DNA from: Ampelocalamus luodianensis
Lineage: Eukaryota > Streptophyta > Magnoliopsida > Poales > Poaceae
Assembly: GCA_036346255.1 (NCBI GenBank)
Contig: CM070626.1
Location: 15,772,001-15,836,000 of the forward strand
DNA length: 64,000 bases
Reading direction: 5' to 3'
Shown: positions 45,244 to 57,059 of the stretch, piece after piece
How the letters are laid out: the number at the start of each line of letters is the position of its first letter
How positions within the stretch are numbered: the stretch's first letter is position 1
Program-made: the position numbers and the translations under genes
The notes under the pieces: generated by a model
Told to the model about the DNA's origin: nothing
Database searches by the model: none
The model's input: only the letters and a program-made list of their open reading frames with translations

Positions 45244-45773
45244 AGAATTTGTTATCACTCCTACACAAATTTGTTTCATTTGTAATATGTAAAATCCTGG
45301 CAAAACCAGTGATGCACATATTTGTGCACTGACGACTTAGAGTACCATGCAATGATTAAATTCCTTTTTAGTTTTCATGTTTCTGTTAAGGGGAATTAGT
45401 AAAGACATCCTTACATTTCACTGTTTATTCTGGACCTCTTGTATTATAATTAAATATCATCTAGTATTTATCATTAAACTTGACTGAAACTCTGCAAGGG
45501 CATTTCTGTATAGGAGAACCAAGCATAGCTTGTGAGAAATTTAGCCACAGAAAAACTCTTGCACCAAGGAATGGTTACCTACAAGTTCATAGCAAATAAA
45601 ACTTATACTAAGATGTGGTTTCACAAATTTATCATACTCAATTTTAAACAAAATTACATCCCCTGGTCATAGTACAACCACAAGCCAAAACAAGATAGAA
45701 CCAGATACTGAGCCTGGGTTTCTGATGAAGTAATATGCCTGAAATATTCCATTCTACCATAATAAGGAATTTT
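45244..45773. other. Convergent 3' regions of EMB8-like and TMEM18 genes
   Basis: About 530 bp lie between the stop codons of two convergent genes. It must hold both 3' untranslated regions. It is AT-rich, with no separate gene or transposon end seen. Confidence 0.6.
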
Positions 45774-47236
45774 TCAATCCTGCTTGTCACGAGCAAGCCG
45801 AGCCCGATGCCTTAGTTCTGCTCTCTTCCATTTCACCATCAACCGACATAATGCCATGAGAGCGCTAACCTGGAATGAACAGAAAGAGTTGAAATATAAA
45901 CATAAGCTGACCTGCAAACAAAAAGCAGATTCTAATTAACAGAAAATTTACTTCAGGACATGCAAGGTATTTTACTAACCACAGTGACGACAGATATGAC
46001 GATAAGGGGGCCAGACCAAACGACAGAGATGAAAACTCCAGCTCGGTCGAAGTAATTCCGGCTGGCAAAGCTCTTCCAGTGCTCTCTCAGGTAGCTGTTA
46101 ATCTTTTCAGCCAGATACACTCCTGAATCTGCACAGGCAACCATGGTACCAATCAGAACGGGAGCCAATCAAAATGTCAGGTTCCTATCCTAGGATCTTA
46201 CTGCAACCTAGTGTTGCATGATAATATGATATCATTTATGTCGTCTTCCAAATCCAAAAGAAATAATTTATGTCACAGTAGCTTCAAACTATACAGAAGA
46301 CAGTAAGAAAAATATGTGAATTCCAGGAGCACGTACTAGCAATAATCCAACTGCACATATTTTTGCCAAAATAATTAAAATTGATCATTTATTCATGCTC
46401 CCTCTGTTTCATGGTATAAGCTGTTATAGTCTTATACTTTTGTTTAACGTTTTGTGTTGTGCCAAGACATCTTAAAAACAGCTAATTAGTCATTTTGCCA
46501 AACCGTAATTCTTGCGGTAAGACCGTAACAGTTAGAATGAAGTAATACAAAATTGGGGAGAATGAGTGAATGACTTGTAATACAAAATTGAGGGGGCATA
46601 AAGCTGGCACTTATTTGCTAAAGTTAGTAAAATCTTTCTCTCATTATAAAGCTGAGTCTGAGTGCAAAAGATAAGCACCCAACGAGCCAAACCCACCACA
46701 AACTAGATCATATTTTTCCTAACGAAATTTGGAATAATACGAATATTGAACGTTGGTAAAAAAAAAAATAGCCTCTCTTGTTGTAAAAAAATCCATAGCG
46801 TCTCTTCCATGACAATAATGTATTAGTCTGCCCCATTGATAAATCATACTGAACAAGAACAAGAGGGAACGAGAGAACTCACAAGCAAGAAATAACAAGA
46901 CGAGCTGGAGGTTGGCATTCCTCCTCAACCCGACGGCCGTGAGCAGCAGAATCGCATGGAATGCCATCAAGCACATCAGCCATGGCTCCTGAAACCGTCT
47001 CGCACGCGAATCATTAGTTCCAAAAGAAAAGGAGAGAACGAGAGGGCATATATTGGTGATGATATTGTGATCCCCAGTTGGGGATCCGGGAGTACCGTCC
47101 AGTCGACGGCGTGGACGAAGGCGAGCAGGCTGTCGGCGGCGGGCCCGATCCCGCGGCGGAGCTCGGATGAGAGCGCCTCGACGAGGCCCGACACCTGGTC
47201 CAGGTGCGCCGTCACGGCGGCCTGCACCTCCTCCAT
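45774..47236 (-). CDS. TMEM18: TMEM18 homologue
   Basis: Predicted 163-residue membrane protein on the minus strand. Exons in transcript order: 47236-47096, 46988-46883, 46128-45980 and 45869-45774, with GT-AG introns. It starts MEEVQAAVTAHLDQVSGLVE, a helical N-terminus. Hydrophobic segments follow: WLMCLMAFHAILLLTAVGL, LQLVLLFLAYSGVYLAEKIN, and VFISVVWSGPLIVISVVTV. The basic C-terminus KRAELRHRARLARDKQD resembles the nuclear-localising tail of animal TMEM18. The length equals what I recall for plant members. In animals the protein sits in the inner nuclear membrane or ER; the plant role is not established. The upstream in-frame extension was not used because the family begins at this Met. 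Confidence 0.92.
46398..46548. mobile_element. Stowaway-like MITE in TMEM18 intron 2
   Basis: The left end ctccctctgtttcatggtat is close to the Stowaway consensus (ctccctccgtttca). The right end, inverted, reads tacttcattctaactg, which is a more decayed version. The length of about 150 bp fits. The TA target duplication is preserved only on the right. Confidence 0.4.
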
Positions 47237-48669
47237 TGGATGGCGCACGCGGCGGAGTACGGACTGACCCAGAGTATTCAGGAAAGGAAAGAGAGACCAG
47301 TCGCGTTTTTTTCTCTCTCGCGTGTATAGCCCTGCTGCTGTTGCATTTTGCAAGCATACCCTCGGATGTTATTGCTGGACGTTTACGTAAGTCTTTTCGT
47401 TTCCTTTCCCCTCCTCGCAAATTTACATTTTCCGCCTTCGGTACAATCTGTGCGTCTCTTCTTGACATAAAACTCAGTAATTTCTGCATGAGTAGTATTA
47501 CTCAGATACATGTATACACATCGTACCACTTAGGCTAGCCATCTTGGCTCATTTAGCTCGTTTTTTAACCGAAATAGTAGAAATAACTTTTTGCAAACGA
47601 ATTGATAAAAATAGCACCCATTGTTGCGTTTTGAGCGTGACACCATGCTATTTTAACTAAATACAGTGCTATTTTAACTAATTCATTTGTAGAGAGCTAT
47701 TTCGTCGCGAAAGAGTGTCACTTTATTTAATAACTCGCCACGGGCATATGCTATTGGAAGTTTGCCCTAACTTCTATTGATTCCAGGCGCCACCACTAAT
47801 TTCCGACACTGATATCTTCGTCGAGACCGCCAGCAGTCTTAACACCAACATGCTGCCTGGTACTCTCGTCCTCGAGACCACAGGTCCACAACCACCATGG
47901 CAAAGCCATCTTGCCATCACCATTCACCACCCTTGCTGCTGACAACCGTCCACCATGATACGCCTGCACTTGCAAACGATTTGGGCCATCGCCTCATCGG
48001 GGATAGGTGAACCTAGACTGGCACGATCCACGAACCTAGAAACAAATTAGACGACCAAAAGGTGCGTCATGTATCACACAGCATCTTTTCCACGCGGCAT
48101 ACACAGTGCAGCGTCATCAAACTAGAAACCAAATTATAGCTCAACAAATTGATTTTCTTGGTTTCCATGCGTTACGACCAACTGAATCAGATAAAACACG
48201 CTATTACTGTTTCTACCAGTAGAAGATATGCGTGACTGAATATTAACCAGCACAGTGACACAATTACGAAACAATGTAATCTTGAGTCTCGAGTTTCCGA
48301 CCGTAGATCTATCAACATATTACACGGCAAATCATGAAAATGCATTCAAGTTTTCTTACAAATGAGCTGCTGCATTGCCAATTCAGATGAACTAAGCTGA
48401 ACCACCGAGGGCGAATTGAGCTAGACGTCATTCCGGCACACATCCAACCAGCCTGCAACAGAGCACAGTTCAGCATTTCAAATGCCCCGACAAAGGCGAA
48501 ACACCGGAGAGGATTCTTTTCTCCTCTTTTCCTTTTGCTTGATTCTCAGAATAGGTAAATATGATAGCCCAAAATTGGAACATTTAAAAGAGTCTATCAG
48601 ATGCTCAACTACAGGCTAATCAGCGAGTGAATTGCAAAAGCCAATGACTATGATAGATTCTTGATGTTA
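47237..48669. other. Spacer between TMEM18 and CCDC47-like genes
   Basis: This stretch holds the TMEM18 promoter, on its left, and the 3' region of the CCDC47-like gene. No additional gene is supported. A patch at 47.55-47.75 kb with repeated words (gctattttaacta) may be a decayed element. Confidence 0.45.
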
Positions 48670-51418
48670 TTAAGAACGGAGCATTTTAACTTTGGGCATC
48701 GCCTTCTTCATCTGCCGTGACCTTTCTTTTTCCTCTTTCTTGCGGAGTACCTCGGCACTCAATTTGGCCTCTGCCTCTTCCATAAGTTTTTTCTTTTCAG
48801 CCTTTTTCTTTTGCAGAGCTTCCTGCCTGACACTCTGAAGTTCCCTGAAAGCCTCCTGAGAAGCCTTTGTTCTAGCAGCTTCAGTTTTCGAATGAGCCTG
48901 CCATTAGCATGAATAGGAAGCATTAGAGTGACCATATGACTGAAAAAGGATTGTGAACTAATAGGAAGAGAGAAAGAGGATACTTACATGTGAGCTGAGC
49001 TTGTAACGTCCAACCAAATCAATGTAGTATGGCACAAGAGCAACTAATCTTGTCATCTCAGCCATGTTTGCATCTGGCAGTACAAACTTAAACCTGAGAA
49101 CCTTCTTGTAAGAGCCTGCCAATTGATCTGAAAAATGAAGTGAGATGAACCACTTCCCAAATTTCTCAAATGCTTTGTCACCAAGAACCTGCACAGACAA
49201 TGAATTGTTAGAATATTATATAGATGTAGGCCACTGTATAGCATTGCTCAATCATGGTAAAGGCACACTAAATACAAAACCCTCAAAGAAGGTTCTATTG
49301 ATTGTATAAGTGTCATTTGGCCTAGCTTATACTCAGGCTCTGGGTACTTACAAGCTAGTTCTAGGGCCAAAAAATAGCTTGCTTTTGATGTTACCTGCTC
49401 TTAAATTTAAGCTCAAATTTACTCCAAAGAGTAAGATAAAGCTGGCAGGAAGTGGGCTCTGGGGATTAAAAGCTGAGGTTGAGTGTATCTTATAAGCTAG
49501 CTTATCTGGCTTAAAAGCAGCAAGCATACAAGCCAGCTTATGAAAAAAAATTCTAAGCTAAGCTAAGTAGGGCCTTAATTACCAAATGCTCTATCCAATT
49601 TTCTCAATGGCAGAGCACCTATATTTGTGCAGAATGGTATTGTAGTATTAAAAAATTGGGAGTTACTTCATTCATCAAAATGCTGGCGGCTTCGATAGAA
49701 CTCTAGCATGATTGAACTATGACTATGGAAGTATAAAGTTCAAGGTATTCCTTCCCTATCCAAATGAGGCTTCATTATATACCAAATCTCCTAATATGCT
49801 AAAGGTACCCAAAAAACATTTCCAAGACAAATATGGCATGTTCAAAATCAATAAAACCTTATGTAAAAGCCATCGTCATCATACCACACTTCTGCAGTCA
49901 TAAAATTACAAACATAAAAACAGGTGATTTTTCCTATCACTTGATAATATGGCACCAATATAATATCATACAAAATGCTACCCACAAGGAAGAGGCGAAG
50001 AATAGTTATAAACATGGGAATTCAACAGACACCAATTCTCCAGAAAGCAAGAAACTCAACTCAATTTACAATTTATCTCCTTTAAACTTTATCAAAATTC
50101 CATGTAAAAAATTAATGACACAATTCAAGGAAGTGCGAGGGTTTCCCAAGTGAGAAATATTCCCTTTTTTCTCCTTTTGGATGTATTCTTAAACAAGTCA
50201 AAAGTTATACTATTACTAGCTTCATTCATTGGAGATTTACCTATATTACTTTCATCAAAAATTAAAATCAGCAGTACATCTCACCAGAACTATCTATCTT
50301 AACGTTACCCGAAGGAAACATTTACCCAGTTCAGCTGAATCTACAAAACTACTATTCTGAATGGAAGCAAGAAATTAAATCCTCACCTGATCTAGCACAG
50401 CCTCAGTGATCATATCCCCAGCAACCTCCTTTGACTCAGCCACCACCGCAAGCTCATCCGCAACCCATCTCCTCCCTGCAGGAGCCGAAGTGAGAACACT
50501 AGCAAACCTCTGAAGGTCCCTCTCCTCCTTCTGCATCGATTTCGCCGCCTTCTTCCTTGCCACAGCCACCACCACGTGGTCCATGGCTTCCTCGTTCATC
50601 ACCACCTCGAACGTGATGGTGTCCTTCCTGGGGAACACCAGCTCCACCAGCTTGGACAGCAGGTCGTGACGGGCGCGCATCTCCATGGTGGCCAGCATCC
50701 CCTGGCAGAAGCGCCTCCCGCTTGCGTAGAACTTGAACACGTCCTGCCCTTCCTTGAGCAGCAGCGGCGTGTCCTTGCCGTCGCCGGTGCCGAGGAGACT
50801 AAAGTTCTTGTCGAAGATGGAGTCTCTGGTGGCGAACTTGGTGGCCCAGGCCAACGCGATCGCCTCATTCTGCCGCTTCCCGGTGAAGTAGTTGAGCACG
50901 AAGCAGATCAGGAAGCTGACGCAGGCGATCTCCACGGAGTATGCCCGGACGAGCTCAGCCGGTCGCCTTGGCGGGGCCGGCGCCGCCTCGGTTGCGGCCT
51001 CAGCGGAGGGATCTGACGGGGTGGCCTCGGCCGGCGTAGGGGATTCGTCGGAGGAGGTCGCTTCCGGAACAGGGATGCCCTCGAACTCGTCCTCGTCCCA
51101 GAGATCGAGCACCGGGGTGGGGTTCGGAGACGTTGGCGTGGGGTTGGGGTTAGGGTTTGGGGTGGAGGTGGTGGTGGTGGTGACGGGAGGGGAGGGAGCG
51201 GAGGTGGATAGGGATATGGGCGGGAGTTCGACGTCGAGGTCGAGTCCCTCGTCGTCGTCTTCGGCGGCTGCAAGGTCAGCGGCGGCAGAAGGGAGGTCAT
51301 CGGAGTCGAAGCCCTCGAAGTGGGCGGCGAGGGAGAGGGATAGTTGGAGGACGAATAGGAGGAGGAGGAGGAGGAGGTGGGTCGCGCGCGGCGGCCGGAT
51401 CCAGCTCGGCGTCGCCAT
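48670..51418 (-). CDS. CCDC47/DUF1682 ER membrane protein homologue
   Basis: Predicted 486-residue protein on the minus strand. Exons: 51418-50387, 49188-48988 and 48897-48670, with GT-AG phase-0 introns. The N-terminal signal peptide (about residues 14-32) is followed by a luminal acidic stretch (AAEDDDEGLDLDVEL), a Pro/Thr/Asn-rich low-complexity linker (79-102) and a single membrane segment (about 160-178, SVEIACVSFLICFVLNYF). A conserved cytosolic DUF1682 domain runs to about residue 410 (FYASGRRFCQGMLATMEMRARHDLL, WFISLHFSDQ). The C-terminus is a highly charged coiled coil rich in Lys/Glu. Animal CCDC47 binds ribosomes and, with Asterix, forms the PAT complex of the multipass translocon at the ER; a like role here is inferred from homology. 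Confidence 0.93.
49325..49576. mobile_element. MITE-like insert in CCDC47 intron 1
   Basis: The intron contains a segment with inverted-repeat character. It opens ggcctagcttata and closes aagctaagtagggcc, with agctta and taagct words inside. It is absent from coding sequence and has no open frame of interest. Ends are approximate and no target duplication was found. Confidence 0.3.
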
Positions 51419-51694
51419 GGATGAGGAGGCGTCTTTTTCCTTTTTCGGGTGGTAGTGACGGGGAAGACGAAGGGGATCTAGCGCAGCCGGGCGTGCGAGC
51501 GAAAGGTTGAGAGAGAAAAAGGGCGGAGATCCGTGGAAGTTGTTGATCGTTGGATCTTATCTGAGAAAATGTGAATTGCACTGGTAGACAATTATGCCCT
51601 CGAAATTATGTTGATCACATTGTAGCTAATGACACACTTAGTTTGGTAAGTTTGTACACAGCAAAAACTTTTTCCCTGCGAGTAAAGTAATTTA
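51419..51694 (-). promoter_or_regulatory. Upstream region of the CCDC47-like gene
   Basis: Only about 276 bp separate the start codon from the target-site side of an LTR element. The leader is purine- and C-rich near the ATG. The core promoter therefore lies in this short stretch or partly in the retrotransposon. Confidence 0.4.
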
Positions 51695-51699
51695 GAGTT

Positions 51700-52032
51700 T
51701 GTCGTAGTAGGGCACCAAATGGTGTTTCGGCCCTAGAGTCGTCGGCTATATAGGCTCTAGAGATAGCATATGTGTATGGACTAGGTCTATGTGGTGTATC
51801 CATAAAAATATACCTAAATACCCATCTCTCTCTCAATGTAAAGCAAGAACAAGAAAGGAAATGTCCCTTCTTGCTCCGTATATATATGGCCCTGAAGGCA
51901 TGTAAGGAGGGAGACTCCTCATTCACACACTCAATGTAATACACTCATACATCTTGTGTGTTTGGCTCCTCTCCTTCGGTCCACCATGACAAAAGGTACC
52001 TCGTAGCCGCTGTTTAGTTTGTTGCTACGACA
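51700..52032 (+). repeat. 5' LTR of the composite retroelement
   Basis: It starts tgtcgtagtagggc and ends ttgctacgaca, that is TG...CA, 333 bp. It is followed at once by gttggcgccgtcc, which resembles the tggcgcc-type primer-binding sites of many grass LTR elements. It is related to the partial copy at 57763. Internal words (tatggactaggtctatgt, tctcaatgtaaagcaag, ctcatacatctt) are shared. Confidence 0.75.
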
Positions 52033-52592
52033 GTTGGCGCCGTCCATATGGACCAAACAAGAAGCTACACATGAAAAAGGAGCCAAAGCACACCTTCGCT
52101 CAGCACCCGAAGCCCACTTTGTTCAATACCCGAAGTCCACCTGGCGCTAGCGCATACACTTCCTCAGGCCGAAGCCCCATCCTCGCTCCACGCCGCACAA
52201 CACCAACCGAAGCACACCTTCGTCCGAAGCCCAGCCTTTAGCCGAAGCCCACTCCGAGCCACGACTCCACACAAGGGGGCGTGGCACCCGAGGCCAGGTG
52301 CGAAGTCCGAGGAAGAGGATAGAGCGAGAGAATGCTGCTACTACTCGTTTCTTTCCCATCTCTCTGCTTCTTCTCTAATCAATACACAACCGTTGCTAGT
52401 ACTACTTCTTCCTCCTTGCTTCATTCCCAATTTCTTCACCAAGTAAATCACCTCCTCCACCTTCGACCAAAGTCCATCCCCACCTCCACCTTCGGCCGAA
52501 GTCCATCCTCGCATGCCCTGGGAATGCGGTGAAGCCCAGCCTTCCGCCGAAGCCCCCTTCCCCCGATCCACACCTCCGTTGGCGCCGCCTCG

Positions 52593-53420
52593 CCTCCACG
52601 CTGGCTTCAACCACCTCCGGCTTCTTCGCCAGCTTCGAAGCCCTTGGCCTCGGCACCCCCTCGGCGCGCGGTGCACCACCTTGGGCCACCTTCGCCGCTT
52701 GACCCCCTTTGGCGCCACCTCGTCGCCCGACGCTGGCCTCGGGCACGCTTGGGTCCCCTTCGGCACCACCCCTGACGGCTCCACGCGACGCTCGCTTCCA
52801 CGCTGGCTTCGACCTTCCCATCGGCCTTGGGCCACCTTTGCCATCTTGAAGCCCTGGCCTCGGGACCTCCTCAGCGCGCGGCGCACCCCCTTGGGCCCCT
52901 TCGCCGCTCGACCCCCTTCGGCACCACCTTATCGCCCGACGCCGACCTCGGGCCCGCTTGGGTCCCCTTTGGCAACGCCCCCGACGGCTCCAGCGACGCT
53001 CGTCTCCACGTCGGCTTCGACCTTCCCACCAGCATCGGGCCACCTTCGCCAACTTCGAAGCCCCCCGACCTCGGGACCCCCTCGGCGCGCGGCGCACCCC
53101 CTTGGGCCTCTTTGCTGCTCGACCCCCTTCGGCACCACCTCGTCACCTGGCGCCAGCCTCGGGCCCGCTCTGGTCCCCTTCAGCACCACCCCTGACATCT
53201 CCGCGCGATGCTCACCTCCACGTCGGCTTCGACCTTCCCACCAACTTTGGGCCACCTTCGCTAGCTCTGAAACCCCTGACCTCGGGACCCCCTCGGCGCG
53301 CGGTGCACCACCTTCGCCAGTCGACCCCCTTCGGTGCCACCTCGTCGCCCGACGCCGTCCTCAGGCCTGCTCGGGTCCCCTTCGGCACCACCCCCGACGG
53401 CTCGCAACGCCGCCTCACGC
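52593..53420. repeat. Tandem array, 4 units of about 202-212 bp
   Basis: Units begin at 52593, 52795, 53003 and 53215 with cctccacgctggcttc-like phrases. Each contains ccctcggcgcgcgg and ttcggcaccacc. Spacings of 202, 208 and 212 bp are not multiples of three. The array gives long open frames on both strands because it is very GC-rich, but frame drift between units argues against a protein. Confidence 0.85.
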
Positions 53421-53844
53421 GGCCGACCTCCCACCGGCCTCGTGCCACCTTCACGGCTCCGAGCCTCGGCCCCGCCGATGTAGTCGACGGCCTCGCGCCC
53501 GCCTCGTTAGGCCCCTCCAAAGGCCACGCGGATTTTGGGACACCTTGTGGCGACTTTGGCCCCATGTGAGCCTTGGTTGCAGTGTAGCGATGGCCACTCG
53601 TCTCCGCCTCCGACACATTCCATCAGCGGGTAAGCAACACATCACACCGATTTTTCCTACGTTAATGCACCGATTCCTGGACATCTTGCCCTGCTAGCAG
53701 TTTGCTGTTTTCGTGTAATGAGCTTCATTGCAATGTCTCTGGTATTACGCACACAAGAATCATGTTGTATGCAAAGTAGTCAATGTGCAATTTTCAAAGT
53801 GTAGCCTAGAATTCAGTTTTCCTAGAACTTGATTTGAACTAAGA

Positions 53845-55613
53845 TTAGCCAAGTACGTCCCTGGTGGACTGATTGGACCTCCCTTTCTCCTTCATCTTGG
53901 GTTTTCCTCTACTGCTCGTGGAGCCTTCGGACCTCTTGGACTTCTTTTCTTTGACATCCTCGAGGCCTGGCTGAGGAGGGGTGGTCCCCTTATCCACCAT
54001 TCGGTTCCACTCCACTGCCTCATTGGTATCGGAGTACCAATCGGCCATGTCAAAGAGTTCTAATATGGACTTGGCGAGTTGATGTTGACGTCTTCTGTAA
54101 ACCTTCGATATCTCACAGCCTGTTTAAAAGCTTGAATCACAGTCATCAGAAACATTTGTGATAGTATTATGGACTTCTATGAAATGTTTTACAAATTGTC
54201 ATAAATTTTCGTCGGGGGTTTGGCGGAGCCGATGCAAATCATCCTCCTTTCCCGGTTTTGCATAAAAACTCTTGAAGTTGTTTTGTAATGCAACACAAAA
54301 CACCTCCCAGTTATATATGGATCCCTCGGGCTGTTTGAACAATCAGGTCCTGGCGGAACCTTTTAGAACTGTGGACAAATAATTAGCCATTACCTTTTCA
54401 TCGCCTCCAGCAGCCTGAATGGCGGTAGTGTAGACTTGGAGGAACTCTGACGGGTTTTGCATCCTGTCAAAAGTATCCATACTCTCTGGTTTGAACTTCT
54501 CCGGCCAGGTAACATCTCTTAATCTAAGAGAAAAAGCTTTGCAACCAGCATAAGGTCCAACACATTATCGTATATTATGATGATTATTACGATCAGTAGG
54601 AGATTTGGGACATCTACTACATCCCAAAAAGCGGGTGTCATGCTCACCTTGGCCTTGAACGTGACGGCCAGGAGCATCGTCATTTTGATTTTGCCTTCGG
54701 CGCCCAATTGAGGACCATTCTAAATGAGAGTCCGTTTGGGAAAGCGCAGTATGCGATTGGGTGGAAATATTCTCCGCAGCATCCTGTAGCTCTTGTGCAA
54801 TAGCACGAATTACTTGCACTCCTTGCTCCGGAGTTAATCCTCCCGGAGGGCATGCGATGGCGCTCACTAAGTAGCGAACACGCTCCGCAGGGGAATCCTC
54901 CTGCATGGGGGTTGGCAAGGCATCTGGATCCCTAACCATCGTTGCCCACGGTGGCAGCGTATGCATCGTCTGTTGTGGTGTCCTTGTTGAGGAGCCAGGG
55001 GCATTTCGATAGTAGTGGTTGCGAACCTGCGAGATGCGCGCTCGTGTGGCAGCACGTATCTTGGCTTGTCGGGTCTCCTCCTCATGTTGGAGGCGTTCCC
55101 GTTCTTCCTGTTCCTGACGTTGCCCTAATGTTTCAGGGTTATTGTTGGCATTGGATTGATTGTCATCGATGGCAACGACCTGACGGCTGCCGGAATAGGC
55201 AGACGGGGTGAACATACCATCGTCCTCTGAGGAAGTGGATAAGTTGTATTGTAGGGTGAAGAGAAGATTTCCCCAGATGTTCTCTCCAGGCCTTCAGCGT
55301 GGAGGCTGCCAATGTGATCATCATGATATGTTGGGCTCTAGGAATCTTTCGAATCTCCTGCTCTAAGGGAGACAGGCTCGAGATAGTACTCGTCCACGGT
55401 GGTACTTGTGGACGAAGGCACGGTTGCGCGTAGAGCCAGCGGGTGCGGACTCGGTGGGCAACGGTGCCTCAGTAATGGCCCCGGAGGAACCATGGGCATT
55501 GCCGGATACAAGGACGAAGTTTCCCTCATGTTGTCATCGTAGTCGAAAATATCAAGGATGCTTTCTTCTCTCCACACAGGCAAGTTTTGATTCATGAGCA
55601 AAGCACGAGACAC
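53845..55613 (-). pseudogene. Gypsy gag fragment, antisense
   Basis: On the minus strand, frames at 55613-55338, 55215-54565 and 54048-53845, plus the stretch between, form a decayed gypsy-type gag. Recognisable pieces are the acidic leader with FDYDDNMRE, a Gln/Glu/Arg-rich coil (EEERERLQHEEETRQAK), the capsid start DVTWPEKFKPE, PSEFLQVYTTAIQAAGGDEK, MANYLSTVLKGSARTW and MADWYSDTNEAVEW. Stops and frameshifts are frequent. No protease or RT follows, so the element is truncated at about 53.8 kb. Confidence 0.85.
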
Positions 55614-55670
55614 ATTACTAGAACTGAGTTGGCGAAGATGATGACGGTGATCCCCACGATCGGCACCAGT

Positions 55671-56030
55671 TGTCGACGTCTGGGACTCTCGTCACAGAAC
55701 AGACAAACAAGAATATAAAGAAAGAAATAGAGATTGCTATCTATTCGCCCAAGGACTCAAAACGGTAATGTATATTGCAAAGGGTATGCTCTGTTTACAG
55801 GAAGAATAATTGTGAAAATACATGGATTAGGGTATGGATCGAGCTCTGGATTACAAAGGCACATAGGCCGGGTTCTTATAGTCTACAAAACGTTGGCAGT
55901 TTGTTGCAGTGGTACCTCTTCGCATCAATGGTTGCGCCTCTTCAAGTTAATCGTTGTGTCCCTTCGTGATGACCGTTATATCTCTGAATATTACAACCAA
56001 TATCTTCTCTCCACGTGTAATTATCATTAA
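55671..56030 (-). repeat. Probable 5' LTR of the antisense gypsy fragment
   Basis: On the minus strand the LTR ends at 55671 (..gacgtcgaca) and is followed by actggtgccgatcg, a plausible primer site, then the gag leader. The far boundary, about 56030 at gtaattatca, is chosen only because it gives TG at the start of the LTR and could be off. Confidence 0.5.
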
Positions 56031-56280
56031 CCACACATGGGTAACTGCTTTCTAGGACCTCCTTTGTGGGGGGAGAGGTCCTGGAGTGGTCCAAAGAAAC
56101 CTATAGAGGAGGTCCAAATGGACGTCCGAAAGATGTTTTGAGAATGGTCAAAGAAAAGATTTTTAGGCCCACTTTATGACCGCTTAATTGATCTTGGGCT
56201 CAAAAAGCTAATTTGGGCCCAGTAGAAAACCTAGTTTATTTATAAATAAGAAAATAAAGATATACTCAGATAATTGGCTA

Positions 56281-56891
56281 GTATGGAGGACGGTGCTCGG
56301 CTTCACCTCCCCTTCGCTAGCTTTGGGCTCCTAAACGAGCCCAATCAAAAAACGTATGGGGGACGGCGCTCAGTTTCGCCTCCCCCTCGCTAGCTTTGGA
56401 CCCTAAACGAGCCCAATCAGAAAAAGTGTAGGGGACGGTGCTCGGCTAAGCCTTCCCCTCGCTAGCTTTGGGCTCCCAAACAAGCCCAATAAAAAAAGTA
56501 TGGTGGCGGCGCTCGGCTACGCCTCTTCCTCGCTAGCTTTGGACTCCCAAACGAGCCAAATCAAAAAAGTTTGGGGGATGGAGCTCGGCTACGCCTCCCC
56601 CTCGCTAGGTTTGGACTCCTGAACGAGCCCAATTAAAAAAAGTATGGGGGACGGCGCTCGGCCTCGCCTCCCTCTTGCTAGCTTTGTGCTCCCAAACGAA
56701 CCCAATCAAAAAAAGTATGGGGACGACGCTCGGCTTCATCTCCCCCTCACTAGCTTTGGGCTCCCGAATGAACCTAATAAAAAAGTATGGGGGACGGTGC
56801 TCGGTTTCGCCTCCCTCTCGCTTGCTTTGGGCTCCCAAACGAGCCCAATCGAAAAAAGTATGAGGGATGACGCTCAACATTCGCCTCTTCC
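56281..56891. repeat. Tandem array, 9 units of about 72 bp
   Basis: Unit starts (gtatgggggacgg type) fall at 56281, 56354, 56426, 56498, 56569, 56642, 56715, 56785 and 56858. Each unit has cggctcgcctccccctcgctagc-type text, then ctcccaaacgagcccaatc, then an A run. Spacing varies from 70 to 73 bp because the A run changes length. The last unit is partial. Confidence 0.92.
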
Positions 56892-57059
56892 TACAGACAA
56901 TATCAGCCCTTCGCACCACTCTAAGTTGCAGGCGCAAACTACTAGAAGCGACCGAAGAGGGGATGGTACCAGGCCCCCAACAGGACCAGCGCAAATGGCC
57001 ACACCGAATAACTAATCAAATAAGATAAGGTGTAGTGACGACTTTACCACGACGCCCCG

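Noticed and set aside
46719..47489. 256-codon minus-strand frame overlapping TMEM18
   Set aside because: It reads through TMEM18 introns in a mixture of frames. Only the EPWLMCLMAF... segment is real, and it belongs to exon 2.
50892..51455. 187-codon plus-strand frame over CCDC47 exon 1
   Set aside because: It is a shadow of the Pro/Thr-rich coding exon on the other strand; its Ser/Gly-rich text matches no family.
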